This document shows, piece by piece, positions 42,326 to 52,373 of a DNA stretch of 64,000 bases. Made by a program: the position numbers and the translations under genes. The DNA comes from Aspidapion aeneum (taxonomy: Eukaryota; Arthropoda; Insecta; Coleoptera; Brentidae), in assembly GCA_963576565.1 (NCBI GenBank), contig OY755039.1:70250886-70314885 (forward strand). Direction: 5' to 3'. Each line of letters begins with the position of its first letter. Within the stretch, counting starts at the first letter, position 1. The notes under the pieces are model-generated. The model saw only the letters and a list, made by a program, of their open reading frames with translations, did no database searches and was not told where the DNA came from.

Positions 42326-43018
42326 ATGTCCTACACCTTTACCTTATCCGGAAAATCATCACTCCTTTCAGCAAACATCTATCCACCTATAGTGCTAAAC
42401 GAGCTTGAGCAATATGATTTGGGGCTCATTAATTTCGAAAGTTACAACTCAATACCGAATGTGGATAGTTCAAATAATTTATTTTGCTTTAATGATGATA
42501 AAATTATAAAAATACCTGAGGGGTCACACACAATTAAGGACTTGAACGATTTCATAAATAAATACTCAAAGCAAACCTTAAAGGAGGAACAATTTGAAAT
42601 AAGTATAACAGCTAACCATAATACCTTACAGTGTGAGGTTATATGCAATAAAAAGATTAATTTTGAAAAGGAAAATTCCATTGGAAGTTTACTAGGATTT
42701 GCAGGAAAAACTCTAGAGGCAGATAAAAAACATATATCTGAAAATCCGGTTGATATATTAAAAGTGAATGCTATATGTGTTGAGTGCAACTTGGTTATAA
42801 ACTCTTATAATAACGGAAAAGCAGTGTTACACATGTTTTACCCCTCTTCTCCTCCAGGTTATAAAATTATAGAAAGACCCTCAAATGTGATATATCTACC
42901 AATCAGCACTCATTATATTGATGATATTTTACTTAAAATAACTGACCAGGATGGAAAACCCATCAATTTTCGTGGAAAAGTGGTCACGATTAGACTGCAT
43001 CTAAAAAAATCCGTTTAA
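42326..43018 (+). CDS. Polinton minor capsid (penton-like, single jelly-roll)
   Basis: The start is taken at ATG 42326 (MSYTFTLSGKSSLLSANIYP); an in-frame ATG lies at 42287. The 230-aa protein has YDLGLINFESYNSIPNVDSS, a strand-rich middle (FCFNDDKIIKIPEGSHTIKD), SIGSLLGFAGKTLEADKKHI and a C-terminal VNAICVECNLVINSYNNG...INFRGKVVTIRLHL. The order and position between protease and major capsid protein match the penton of Polintons, which forms five-fold vertices. Intact. The stop is followed after 2 bases by the next ATG, so the two may be translated from one message. Confidence 0.88.
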   Translation: MSYTFTLSGKSSLLSANIYPPIVLNELEQYDLGLINFESYNSIPNVDSSNNLFCFNDDKIIKIPEGSHTIKDLNDFINKYSKQTLKEEQFEISITANHNTLQCEVICNKKINFEKENSIGSLLGFAGKTLEADKKHISENPVDILKVNAICVECNLVINSYNNGKAVLHMFYPSSPPGYKIIERPSNVIYLPISTHYIDDILLKITDQDGKPINFRGKVVTIRLHLKKSV

Positions 43019-43020
43019 AA

Positions 43021-43227
43021 ATGGTGTTTTTGTATAATCATAATACTTTTGGTATTCCTTATGAAGAAATTACCGCCTTAGAGGAAAGTAATAAAATTTA
43101 TAAGAAGAAGATTGATAGTGTACCACCATTTAGTAATAAACAGCTAGTCAAAGAGCTAACACCTGAAAATAGAGCTTTTTTAGTATCTTTAGGATTTAAA
43201 CTAAAAGGACAATATATACCATCATAG
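43021..43227 (+). CDS. small conserved Polinton ORF (68 aa)
   Basis: Intact. It begins MVFLYNHNTFGIPYEEITAL and ends NKQLVKELTPENRAFLVSLGFKL. The closing L-T-x-x-N-x-x-F-L-x-S-L-G-F-K motif recurs, as far as I recall, in small ORFs next to the capsid genes of arthropod Polintons. No domain or membrane segment. Its place between penton and major capsid genes, with a 2-base gap to the former, suggests a virion-associated or assembly role, which is inference only. Confidence 0.65.
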   Translation: MVFLYNHNTFGIPYEEITALEESNKIYKKKIDSVPPFSNKQLVKELTPENRAFLVSLGFKLKGQYIPS

Positions 43228-43332
43228 GCAAAAGACTTAAGAAATTTTGGTATAATTTAAAAGTACGTGTCAGTTGTGGTATAAGAAGAATATTTTTTTC
43301 AGTGCGGTGTAGTTTAAAGTGTTTTGAAAAAA

Positions 43333-44484
43333 ATGAGTCGTAACATTCTACGAGTGGGCGAAAACGTGCTCTATGATAATTCGATTGTGAGTTACCAACT
43401 ACACACTCATCAACCATATGCTTCAACCACCTTAAACAACAATGATGAAATTCGAATTCCGATACAAACTCAAGACATCTATACCCTGCCTAGCCAAAGT
43501 GTTCTTTACCTTGAAGGAAAAGTACTGAAAGATGACAATACGGCCAGCACCAATGTGCACTTTGTAAACAATGGTTTAGCACATTTATTTGATGAAATTC
43601 GTTATGAGTTAGGAGGGGTGATTGTGGACCGTGTTAGAAATCCTGGGATTACATCAACAATAAAAGGTTACTGCTCATTCAAGGAAAGTGATGGTAACAC
43701 CCTTCAAAATGCTGGTTGGACACTTAAAGAAAATCCACCTATATTAGATGGTTCCGGTAATTTCAATATATGTTTACCCCTAAAAACCCTTATGGGGGTA
43801 TTTGAGGACCATCATAAGATTATTTTAAATGTACGACAAGAACTCGTGTTGATTCGCAACAATTCCGATTTAAACGCTTTAATTGAAACTGAGGATAAAA
43901 AAGAAAAATATAAGGTGGTGTTAAATAAAGTTCATTGGAAAATTCCACATGTTAGAGTGTCAGATGATCAAAAATTGCGCCTTTACAAGTATTTAGAGGG
44001 TAACAAAGATCTCAATATCAGTTTTAGAAGTTGGGAATTGCATGAGTATCCACAACTTCAAACTACAACTAATCACACATGGGCAGTGAAAACTTCAAAT
44101 CAACTAGAGACACCGCGTGTCATTATTATTGGATTTCAGACAGATAGAAAAAACTTGTTTAGTAAAAATATGAGTCGCTTTGACCACCTGTCATTAACGA
44201 ACCTAAAAGTTTATTTAAACTCTGAAGTTTTTCCATATGATAACTTAAATTTGGATTTTGATAACAATCAGTATGCTATTCTATATGAAATGTATGCCCA
44301 GTTTCAAAAATCCTATTATTACCACGATCAAAGCGAACCTTGCTTCCACCCGATAAACTTTAAAAATGATGCTCCACTGGTAGTTATCGACTGCTCTCGA
44401 CAGAGTGCAGACGTGCTCAAAGGTGGTGCAGTTGACATTAGAATTGAGTTTGAAACGAAAAAGCTGTACCTGATAAAACTATAG
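43333..44484 (+). CDS. major capsid protein (hexon-like, double jelly-roll)
   Basis: The start is ATG 43333 (MSRNILRVGENVLYDNSIVS); the in-frame TTG 9 bases upstream is unlikely. 383 aa, strand-rich, with IPIQTQDIYTLPSQSVLYLE, LFDEIRYELGGVIVDRVRNP, YCSFKESDGNTLQNAGWTL, ICLPLKTLMGVFEDHHKII and LIETEDKKEKYKVVLNKVHW in the first half, and VIIIGFQTDRKNLFSKNMSR, FDHLSLTNLKVYLNSEVFPY and CFHPINFKNDAPLVVIDCSR in the second. This is the usual sequence order of Polinton major capsid proteins. Intact. It forms the trimeric capsomers of the icosahedral shell in this family. Confidence 0.9.
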   Translation: MSRNILRVGENVLYDNSIVSYQLHTHQPYASTTLNNNDEIRIPIQTQDIYTLPSQSVLYLEGKVLKDDNTASTNVHFVNNGLAHLFDEIRYELGGVIVDRVRNPGITSTIKGYCSFKESDGNTLQNAGWTLKENPPILDGSGNFNICLPLKTLMGVFEDHHKIILNVRQELVLIRNNSDLNALIETEDKKEKYKVVLNKVHWKIPHVRVSDDQKLRLYKYLEGNKDLNISFRSWELHEYPQLQTTTNHTWAVKTSNQLETPRVIIIGFQTDRKNLFSKNMSRFDHLSLTNLKVYLNSEVFPYDNLNLDFDNNQYAILYEMYAQFQKSYYYHDQSEPCFHPINFKNDAPLVVIDCSRQSADVLKGGAVDIRIEFETKKLYLIKL

Positions 44485-44564
44485 CCTACTGTTTAATATT
44501 GCACGATCGACTTGTGAAATACAACCCTCTAACCAGTACCGTAAGGGTAGTTTAAAGAAAAAAA

Positions 44565-45059
44565 ATGTTTATTTTGGATGTGCAAGGTTTCCAGTACAAA
44601 GACACTGAATTTATATGTAAGGAAATAGCTATATTAAACACCCATACTAATGAAGTTCGGCACCATATCGTTAATTTACCCATGAAGTCCATCTGGTTAC
44701 ATCAAGACTTTAAACATCAAGCTGAATGGAATACAAACAAACTTCATGGTATAAATTGGGACACTTTTGATTTTAGTTATTTACCATTTGAAAACCTCGC
44801 TTTATTTATTAAGGATTTAATTCAAAATGAAACTGTGTTTGTAAAAGGAAATGAAAAAAAAGTTTGGTTATGTAATTTAGTTAATAATAATGTTGTAGAT
44901 TTATATGACTTGGGATGTCCCAATATTAAAAAATTAAAAAATTATTGTAATGATAGGTTTCACTGTGAAATGCATAATAATTATTATTTAAATTGTGCTA
45001 GAGAAAATGTAATTTTGTTAAATAGATGGTATTTAAATAAAAAGCATATTCAGTTTTAA
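44565..45059 (+). CDS. Polinton ORF with possible RNase H-like fold (164 aa)
   Basis: Intact from ATG 44565. It opens MFILDVQGFQYKDTEFICKE, then RHHIVNLPMKSIWLHQDF, NKLHGINWDTFDFSYLPF, ETVFVKGNEKKVWLCNLV, NVVDLYDLGCPNIKKLKNYC and a Cys/His-containing end. The pattern (a D-x-E/Q-G-F strand at the N-terminus, a VKGxEK strand, then VDLxDLGCPxxKKL) is one I associate with an uncharacterised Polinton family that may have a degraded DEDD-exonuclease fold: first Asp kept, expected Glu replaced by Gln. If so it may be inactive or structural. It is the last gene of the rightward capsid block. Confidence 0.6.
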   Translation: MFILDVQGFQYKDTEFICKEIAILNTHTNEVRHHIVNLPMKSIWLHQDFKHQAEWNTNKLHGINWDTFDFSYLPFENLALFIKDLIQNETVFVKGNEKKVWLCNLVNNNVVDLYDLGCPNIKKLKNYCNDRFHCEMHNNYYLNCARENVILLNRWYLNKKHIQF

Positions 45060-45113
45060 CCTTTTATTTATTTATTTATATTATACATCCTTTAACTACT
45101 ACTCTAACTAAAA

Positions 45114-45504
45114 TTACCACTTTTGTGACTCCTCAAAGTGAACATCATCATCCACCAATGAAATCGCCTGCGATAATATATCTATCTCATTGATGGATGA
45201 TGATGATGTGGTCGCCATCGCTCTTTTTCTTCTAGGTGAAGTCATCTTCTTCCCAACAGCTGCAACAGGCGGCGGAGGAGGAGGAAGCATGTTTTCAGGC
45301 TCATCTGTGGTCTGATGTAAATTTACCCCATATTTTTTGCTTGCCTTTTCTAACAATAAATACTCCTCCTCATCATCTGCCTGTATCTTATAGAATTTCA
45401 CAGGCAATCTAGCAAACTTTTGTATTAATGTCTCCTGTTTTGAGGTGTATGACAACTTGACAAATACTTTTTCACCCTTCATTTCGATTCGTTCCACTCC
45501 ATAG
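45114..45504 (-). CDS. minus-strand spliced gene, exon 2
   Basis: Preceded on the minus strand by a textbook acceptor (TTGTTCTTGCTTTCAG, plus 45505-45520). The frame is open from the splice point: YGVERIEMKGEKVFVKLSYT, QKFARLPVKFYKIQADDEEE, a proline run (LPPPPPPVAA), basic TSPRRKRAM, then a Ser run and an acidic end. The first 70 residues, joined to exon 1, resemble a small alpha/beta (RRM-like) module; that is a guess. Exon 1 is at 52374-52470 and gypsy copy 2 occupies the intron. The product is unidentified. It may be a Polinton gene, unusual in being spliced, or a captured host gene. Confidence 0.5.
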
Positions 45505-45611
45505 CTGAAAGCAAGAACAATAAAAAAAATTAATAACCTAATATAATAAGTAAAATAAAATCACATCAAAAGCATAATATAAAATAATAGGTCCTGTTAA
45601 CTTTAAAATAT

Positions 45612-46026
45612 TGTTACGGGTTCACAACGACAAATTAAAACTCGCAATTGTTGAAAACGATACGTCAATTTATTTCGACAAATTATGTACAAAAACACGC
45701 ACTTAAACTTAGTAATAACTTGCTAATAATTCACTACTATAATCGGTCTATCAACCTCGTGTCAATCTCACGACCACTACAGCACGCTATCTGTGACTGA
45801 CTGCCTGGTGCGCGACCCCGGCCCTATATATAGGATCGTCCATCTCTCTCGAACTTTCCGGCAGCCTTCGACGTCCGGAAAGTTCCCGCACTACCGCGAC
45901 CGCAAGCCACAGACAACGCAACTACAACCTAGACTAAGAATACAACCTTAAGATAAATCGACCTAATACTACACTAAACCTAAATAAATTCCAATTATAA
46001 AATTTAAATAACTTGAATTTGTAACA
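45612..46026 (-). repeat. gypsy copy 2, 3' LTR
   Basis: TGTTACGGG...TTTGTAACA. The core has CCCTATATATAGG near 45822 and a perfect hairpin AACTTTCCGG / CCGGAAAGTT at about 45852-45884. The outer parts match copy 1 closely, but the core (about 45740-45905) does not. A purine tract on the minus strand (GAAGAGGAGGATAG) adjoins at 46027-46043. Confidence 0.95.
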
Positions 46027-46038
46027 CTATCCTCCTCT

Positions 46039-49000
46039 TCAGGTTTGATCGTCTCGATCAACATTTCCCAGGTAAGGTTTTAGTCTGTCTAGATGAACAA
46101 CTTTCATCTTGGACTTCGGGCTTCTCTGGATTCGGTAGACTACATCATTAATTCTCTTAACAACTTTATAAGGCCCTTCCCATGGTGGTGTCAACTTAGG
46201 TGATCTTCCTTTCTTGCGTTGAGGATTGTATAGCCAGACTTGATTATTCTCTTTGAACCCTGAAGAGTTTGCTTTCAGGTCATATCTCGCTTTCATGCGG
46301 TCACTGGCTATTTCTATTCGCTCTCTAACCACTTCATGGATATCATGCAGCTTTTGCCTTAAACGTTCGACATAGTCATTAACCTCTAAGTGTGCTTCTT
46401 CAGGTGAACCAAACATGATATCACATGGTAAACGCAGTTCTCTACCAAACAGGATACTAGATGGAGTAGCTCCTGTCGTATTGTGAATGGCAGTTCTATA
46501 GGCCATCAAAAACAATGGAATATATTGGTCCCAATCTGTTTGGTGCTCATCAACAACTTTGCAAAGATGTTCCTCTATTGTTTTATTAAATCATTCAACC
46601 ATGCCATCTGACTGCGGATGCAAAGCAGTAGTCCGTGTTTTATGTATTCCTAAAAGGTCACAGAGATTCTGGAAAAGCTTTGATTCAAAGTTTCTTCCTT
46701 GATCTGAATGTAGTTCCAAAGGAATGCCAAATCGGCTGAAAACATCATTTACCAGAACTTCTGCAACTGTAGCGGCCTCTTGGTTAGGCAAAGCAAAAAC
46801 TTCTGGCCATTTGCTAAAATAATCCATGACAACAAGGATGTATTTGTTGCCCTTTTTAGTTTCTGGAAATGGTCCGGCCACATCAATAGCAATGCGTTCG
46901 AATGGCAGACCTACGTTATATTGTTTCATTTGACCTCTGGACCTTGTTTTGGGACCTTGGCTGGCTGCACAAGTCGAACATCGGCGGCACCAGTTTTTCA
47001 CATCTTGAAAGTAATTGACCCAATAAAATCGGTTTCGAATTTTGTCCATGGTTTTATTTATGCCTAGGTGTGCGCCTGATTTTCCACCATGGCATTCGGC
47101 CATTATATTGTCTACCATGCTCCTAGGAACCACTACTTGATTAATCACAGTAAGGCCATCGGCACTTTCCCAGGCACGTTTAAGGATGTTTTCTTCTACT
47201 ATCAGTGAATCCCATTGTGCCCACAGTGATTTGAATATTACCCCTTGGTTTGCGATATCTTGCCATGATGGTCGTGGCTTGTTCTCTTCTTTCAATCGCA
47301 AGATACGTCCTACATCTTTGTCGTTAAGTTGTGTGGTTCTAATCGAAGCCGACATCCATTCTTCATCTGGTTCTAACTTTATCTGGCGCACGTAGGTAAT
47401 TCCTTCTTTCTGGTCAATTTTCCTGCAATGTTTACAATCCTCGGGGCAAGGTCTTCTGGACAATGCATCTGCATTATTATGCACCCTTCCTGCTCGGTGC
47501 TTAATTTGATAATGGTATTGTTGTAGCTTTTCTATCCATCTCGCGACTTGCCCCTCAGGTTGTTTCATTTTCATAAGCCACTGTAACGCAGCATGATCCG
47601 TTCTAATCAGAAACTCTTGTCCGTAGAGATATTTGTGAAAGTGATCTACGGATTTAACTATGGCTAGGAGCTCCTTTCTAGTAACACAATAATTTCTCTC
47701 TGGTTTGGATAGCTTCTTGCTGAAAAATTCGATGACCCGTTCTTCTCCATCTTGTACTTGGGAGAGTACTGCTCCTATGCCATCGTAGCTCGCATCAGTA
47801 TCTAATATGAATTTTCCTTTTGGAATGGGATATGCAAGAATCGGACTAGAACATAATGCTGCTTTTAGTCTTCTAAATGCTTGGTCACATTCGGTATTCC
47901 ATTTGTAAGAAGCTTTATCTTCTGTAAGTCTATGTAACGGAGACGCTATTTTGGCGAATCCTTCTACAAATCGTCTGTAGTATGTACACAGACCCAAAAA
48001 GCTTCTCAATTCATGTTTGTCACGAGGTTGAGGCCATTCTTTTATTGCTTGTAGCTTCTTTTCGTCGGTATGGATGCCTTCTCGGGAAACGACGTGACCC
48101 AGGAACTCAACTTTTTCTTGGAACAGAAAACATTTCTTTGAGTTTAATTTAAGATTTGCGTTCCTGATTCTTGAGAATACTTCTCGTAAATTATCTAGAT
48201 GTTCTTGAAATGATTTCCCCATTACTATGACATCATCCAAATAGACTAGGCAGGTTTTCCAAGTAAGGCCTCGTAGAACGACTTCCATTAGTCTTTCAAA
48301 TGTAGCTGGGGCATTGCACAGGCCAAATGGCATCACATTAAACTGATAAAGTCCACTTCCAGCAGAGAATGCAGTCTTCTCTTTATCTCTTTCAAAGATT
48401 CCTACTTGCCAATACCCACTTTTGAGGTCAAGAGTAGAAAACCAATATGATCCTGCCAACGTTGTTAATGTGTCGTCTATTCTTGGCAGTGGGTAACTAT
48501 CTTTCTTGGTCACATCGTTAAGTTTCCTGTAGTCGACACAAAATCTAGTACTTCCATCCTTTTTAGTGACCAACACCACAGGAGATGACCAAGGACTTGA
48601 TGACTCTTCAATAACACCGTCGCTGAGCATTTTATTAATGAGATTGTGAACTTCTTCTTGCTTGGCCATTGGTAGTCTTCTTGGGGGTTGTCTTATCGGT
48701 TGGGCATCGCCAGTGTTGATAGCATGTTGAATAAGGTTTGTGCGTCCCGAACTACTCCTAGTTTCGAAGATATTACTTTGTTCTTCTATAAACTCTCTCG
48801 CTTTACTATATTCTTCTGGAGTGAGATGTTGCCAAGTTGACTCAAATTGCTGAAGTACCTCCATTGGTAACTTGCTTGTATCCTCGGAAGTTGGCTCTTC
48901 ACATCTTGTTACTTTCTGTACTGGTTCAAATAATGCTACCACCTCCCCCTTATTAATTTTGACACTATTTGGGAAAATATTGGCGACTCTAATCGGGATG

Positions 49001-49680
49001 TCTTTATCGGTTTTAACTAGTGATTTTGCAACGAGGTAGGTGTTGGGTGTGTTTTGTTGGCTTATGAGTCCGACGCAGCTTGATGTTTTACTTTCCAGCC
49101 TCCCAAAAATTATGGTCTCACTGTTACCGACTAGTCTTGTTGTGCATACTGCCACGACCTTTATTGGTTCTTTATTGAAGTGACTATTTGACAAAATGAA
49201 CTCTTCATTCCCAAATCTTAGAGTATTAAGTTTATTATCAAACGCAAATCCATGTTTACTTATCAAGTCCATTCCCAAAATAAATTCGTCTTCTATTTCT
49301 GCAACCAATACAGTGTGGCGAATCTTCAATCTTCCCAGCTGTAGGTCTATATCTGTCTGCCCCAACACGTCGGCGGATTCTCCAGTCACAGTCTTAAGTG
49401 TTATTTTCTTTTCTATTGGTCGAATTTTATATCTCGTTGCAATTTTGAACTTAAGCAATGATATGGCAGCACCAGTGTCTACTGTTATATTAACTTTTCT
49501 CCCATTAATGAGTCCGTCGATGTTAAGACTGTCAGCAGTATGTTTTAGGCTCTTAATAGAGTAAATTTTGGGGGCTCTATTCCCATTAGCCAACACCCGC
49601 CCCTCTGCGTTGACTAGTTTTAGTTTTTCCTGATCTCTTCTTCGGTATTCTGTCCCACTAGATGGTGAGCGAGACCTCAT
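46039..49680 (-). pseudogene. gypsy copy 2 pol (PR-RT-RH-IN), one in-frame stop
   Basis: From the first Met at 49680 the ORF runs 1,029 codons. Retropepsin has DTG at residues 68-70 (NITVDTGAAISLL); RT motifs FSTLDLKSGYWQV and LVYLDDVIVMG (YLDD, residues 480-483); RNase H FILDTDASYDG; integrase HHCC region (CHGG...HLGINKTMDKI, WCRRCSTC) and core IAIDVAGPFP and LELHSDQGRNFESKLF. A TGA at 46591-46593 then interrupts, just after DGMVE, and the same frame continues open to 46039 through FLMAYRTAIHN to the tail HLDRLKPYLGN. Everything except that stop looks functional. The zinc knuckle precedes the first Met in this frame. Confidence 0.93.
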
Positions 49681-49733
49681 TTGGACACGACAATCGCGTT
49701 GAATATGCCCTGTACGTCCGCATCTGAAACACT

Positions 49734-50852
49734 TTACATTTGGAGGGGATCGCCTACTTTCAAAGAATCAATGTTCTCCATCAGTGATTGAAACAGTTGG
49801 TTTAGCGTTTTTAAGTTGACCTCATCTCTAGTGCTCAGTTCTTCTCCCTCCTGAATTGAAACAGCTCTTACTTTTGGCCTGGACATATTATTTGATGATT
49901 CAATTTCAAGGGCTCGAATCAACACTTCACTGCTGTTATGGAAGCGTTCTCGACGAAGTAACTTTGCTAAGTCCGTGTCTCGCAAGCCGTTAATAAAGCG
50001 ATCTACCGTAAAGGGATCTCTGTAATTTCCTGGCATTTCTGGGTAAGCCAAGTACATCAGCCTCCTGATATCTGCTTCATACTCTTGCAATGATTCTCCT
50101 GGTCTTTGTTGACGAATATTTAATTCTGACCAATGTAAATTTCGCAAGTGTTCGTCTCCATACCTTCTTTCTAACGCTGCCACTAAAGCATTATAATTCT
50201 GTTTTTGTTCGACTGGAATGGACCGTAAAAGTCCCAGAGCAGGTTCTCGTAGAGCTACTAACAAAGCTCTCGCTTTTTCTTCATCATCCCAACCATTTGC
50301 AGCAGCGGCAGCTTCAAACTGTTGTTTGTAAGTAGACCAGGAAGACGTACCATCAAAATTTGGAGGCTTAATGTTTTGGTTGGAATTTACAACACATCCT
50401 TGAGCTTTTATTTTGTTGTGTTCTTTCTGAAGCTGTATAAACTGTTTTGACATGTCCTGGAATTTTTCTTCTATGGTTTGAAAAACTTCTTCCCTAACAT
50501 TCTGTAGTTTGGTCTGCACTTTTTCTTCAACATTTTGTACCTTTTCTTCTACATTCTGCAATTTATTTTGTACCTTTTGTTCCACACTACGCATTCTTTG
50601 AGTTATTTCTTCCTTAAGATCTTCGGTTGCACTCTTGAACTCTTCTCTCAGCTGTTCGGAGTTGCTCTTTATTTGATCGAAGTTTTCTTGAATGCCATCT
50701 AATCTTTGCTCAAATGTCTGTTTCATATCGTTCTGGTTTTGTTCGATGGTGTGTTTCATGTCGTCCTGGTTTTGAGCCATTTGAGCTGCTAGAGCCTGCA
50801 TCATTTTAGTTAGATCTTCCATCTTTGCCGATCCTTGTCTAGTAAGCATCAA
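49734..50852 (-). CDS. gypsy copy 2 gag
   Basis: Intact 372-aa structural protein. Residues 15-145 are a long coiled coil built from repeated QNQNDMKQT and VEEKVQNV units; residues about 165-330 hold the capsid (PPNFDGTSSWSTYKQQFEAA, ALLVALREPALGLLRSIPVE, RQQRPGESLQEYEADIRRLM, FINGLRDTDLAKLLRRERFH). It ends DSLKVGDPLQM with no nucleocapsid. The CCHC knuckle (CFRCGRTGHIQRDC, about 49705) lies in the -1 frame, which is open from about 49775. Making the full Gag or Gag-Pol therefore needs a -1 shift in a 40-base overlap, unless a deletion in an ancestor moved the stop. Confidence 0.92.
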   Translation of the reverse strand: MMLTRQGSAKMEDLTKMMQALAAQMAQNQDDMKHTIEQNQNDMKQTFEQRLDGIQENFDQIKSNSEQLREEFKSATEDLKEEITQRMRSVEQKVQNKLQNVEEKVQNVEEKVQTKLQNVREEVFQTIEEKFQDMSKQFIQLQKEHNKIKAQGCVVNSNQNIKPPNFDGTSSWSTYKQQFEAAAAANGWDDEEKARALLVALREPALGLLRSIPVEQKQNYNALVAALERRYGDEHLRNLHWSELNIRQQRPGESLQEYEADIRRLMYLAYPEMPGNYRDPFTVDRFINGLRDTDLAKLLRRERFHNSSEVLIRALEIESSNNMSRPKVRAVSIQEGEELSTRDEVNLKTLNQLFQSLMENIDSLKVGDPLQM

Positions 50853-50894
50853 CTTCCTGATAAATCACTTAAAACGTCTATTTTAGGGCTTTAA

Positions 50895-51620
50895 AGCGAA
50901 TGTCGAAGTCGGTTTTTCAATATCTCTTCCAATTCTTAAATAGAACCTAATGGAATGTTCTGGAATATACTGGTAAATGCTACTCTTTCTGCTACTAGGC
51001 AAATGTAGAAGTCACTTTTTGATTATCTCTTTTGGTTCTCGAATAGACCGTCGTAGAATGTTATGGAATATTCTAGAAATAATTTCTAATTCTTACTTTT
51101 AAAATAACTAAGCTACTGTCAAAGTCGGTATTTGTGTATCTCTTCTAGTTTTTGAATAGAACGTCGTAGAATGTTATGGAATCTTCTAGCAATTCTTTCT
51201 AATTCTTACTTTTGAAATAACTAAACTAATGTCGAAATCGGTATTTGTATATCTCTTCTAGTTTTTGAATAGAACGTCGTAGAATGTTATGGAATCCTCT
51301 AGAAATTCTTTTTAGTTCTTACTTTTGAAATTACTAAGCTAATGTCGAAGTCTCTTTTTGGATATTTCTTCTGGTTTTCGAATAGAGCGTCGTAGAAAGT
51401 GATGGAATGTTCTAGAAATTCTTTCTGATTCTTACTTTTAAAATTACTAATCTAATGTCGAAGTCGGTATTTGTATATCTCTTCTAGTTTTTAAATAGAA
51501 CGTCGTAGAATGTTATAGAATATTCTAGAAAATCTCTCTAATTATCAATTTTTGGACTGTAAAGTTAATGTCGAAGTCGGTTCTTAAATATCTCTTTTAG
51601 TTTTTGAATAAAACAATATC
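50895..51620. repeat. gypsy copy 2 leader: 113-bp tandem repeat, 7 units
   Basis: The marker (A)TGTCGAARTCGG recurs with its T at 50901, 51004, 51117, 51230, 51343, 51456 and 51569: one 103-base step then five exact 113-base steps. It lies between primer site and gag, as in copy 1, which has six units. Each unit carries TTCTAG/CTAGAA words. Confidence 0.93.
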
Positions 51621-51724
51621 GAACTTCTTCGAATATTCTGGAAAAATCACTTACTGTTTTTCTGTCCAATTGTCCTATCCGGTGGTAATATGTAAGGACA
51701 GTCTTTGCACTATTTATTTCTTTT

Positions 51725-51743
51725 AATCTCACTTCTGACACCA
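51725..51743 (-). promoter_or_regulatory. gypsy copy 2 primer binding site (tRNA-Leu type)
   Basis: Identical to that of copy 1: plus strand AATCTCACTTCTGACACCA, two bases from the LTR, complementary in sense to the 3' end of tRNA-Leu with one mismatch. Confidence 0.72.
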
Positions 51744-51745
51744 AT

Positions 51746-52160
51746 TGTTACGGGTTCACAACGACAAATTAAATCTCGCAATTGTTGAAAACGATACGTC
51801 AATTTATTTCGACAAATTATGTACAAAAACACGCACTTAAACTTAGTAATAACTTGCTAATAATTCACTACTATAATCGGTCTATCAACCTCGTGTCAAT
51901 CTCACGACCACTACAGCACGCTATCTGTGACTGACTGCCTGGTGCGCGACCCCGGCCCTATATATAGGATCGTCCATCTCTCTCGAACTTTCCGGCAGCC
52001 TTCGACGTCCGGAAAGTTCCCGCACTACCGCGACCGCAAGCCACAGACAACGCAACTACAACCTAGACTAAGAATACAACCTTAAGATAAATCGACCTAA
52101 TACTACACTAAACCTAAATAAATTCCAATTATAAAATTTAAATAACTTGAATTTGTAACA
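51746..52160 (-). repeat. gypsy copy 2, 5' LTR
   Basis: 415 bp, same length as the partner at 45612-46026, with one visible substitution near 51775. Followed by ATAT, the right target duplication. Confidence 0.95.
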
Positions 52161-52265
52161 ATATTTTTAAAAAATTGTTATAAAACTACCTATATCAAAA
52201 TCTATCAAAAATAAATCTCTTCTGAAGTTTATTAAAAAACAACAAATCTCTTAAGAAAAAAACCG

Positions 52266-52335
52266 TATATATAAAATATATTAAAAAATAATATATATAA
52301 AATATATTAAATAATAATATATATATTTTTTTTTT
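52266..52335. repeat. AT-rich 25-bp tandem pair
   Basis: TATATATAAAATATATTAAA occurs twice about 25 bases apart, followed by a (TA)n/T-run. It lies in the presumed intron of the minus-strand gene, right of gypsy copy 2. Confidence 0.6.
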
Positions 52336-52373
52336 TATAAGTTAAAGTTTTAACAAATAATAACAAAACTTAC

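Larger units (their letters stand above)
45612..52160 (-). mobile_element. Ty3/gypsy LTR retrotransposon, copy 2 (young)
   Basis: A structurally complete 6.5-kb element on the minus strand: 415-bp LTRs at 45612-46026 and 51746-52160, ATAT target duplications (45608-45611 and 52161-52164), primer site, leader repeats, gag and pol. The two LTRs differ at one position that I can see (AAAACTCGC versus AAATCTCGC), so insertion was recent. It sits inside the Polinton, in the presumed intron of a minus-strand gene. The only obvious coding lesion is one in-frame TGA in the integrase region. Confidence 0.96.
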
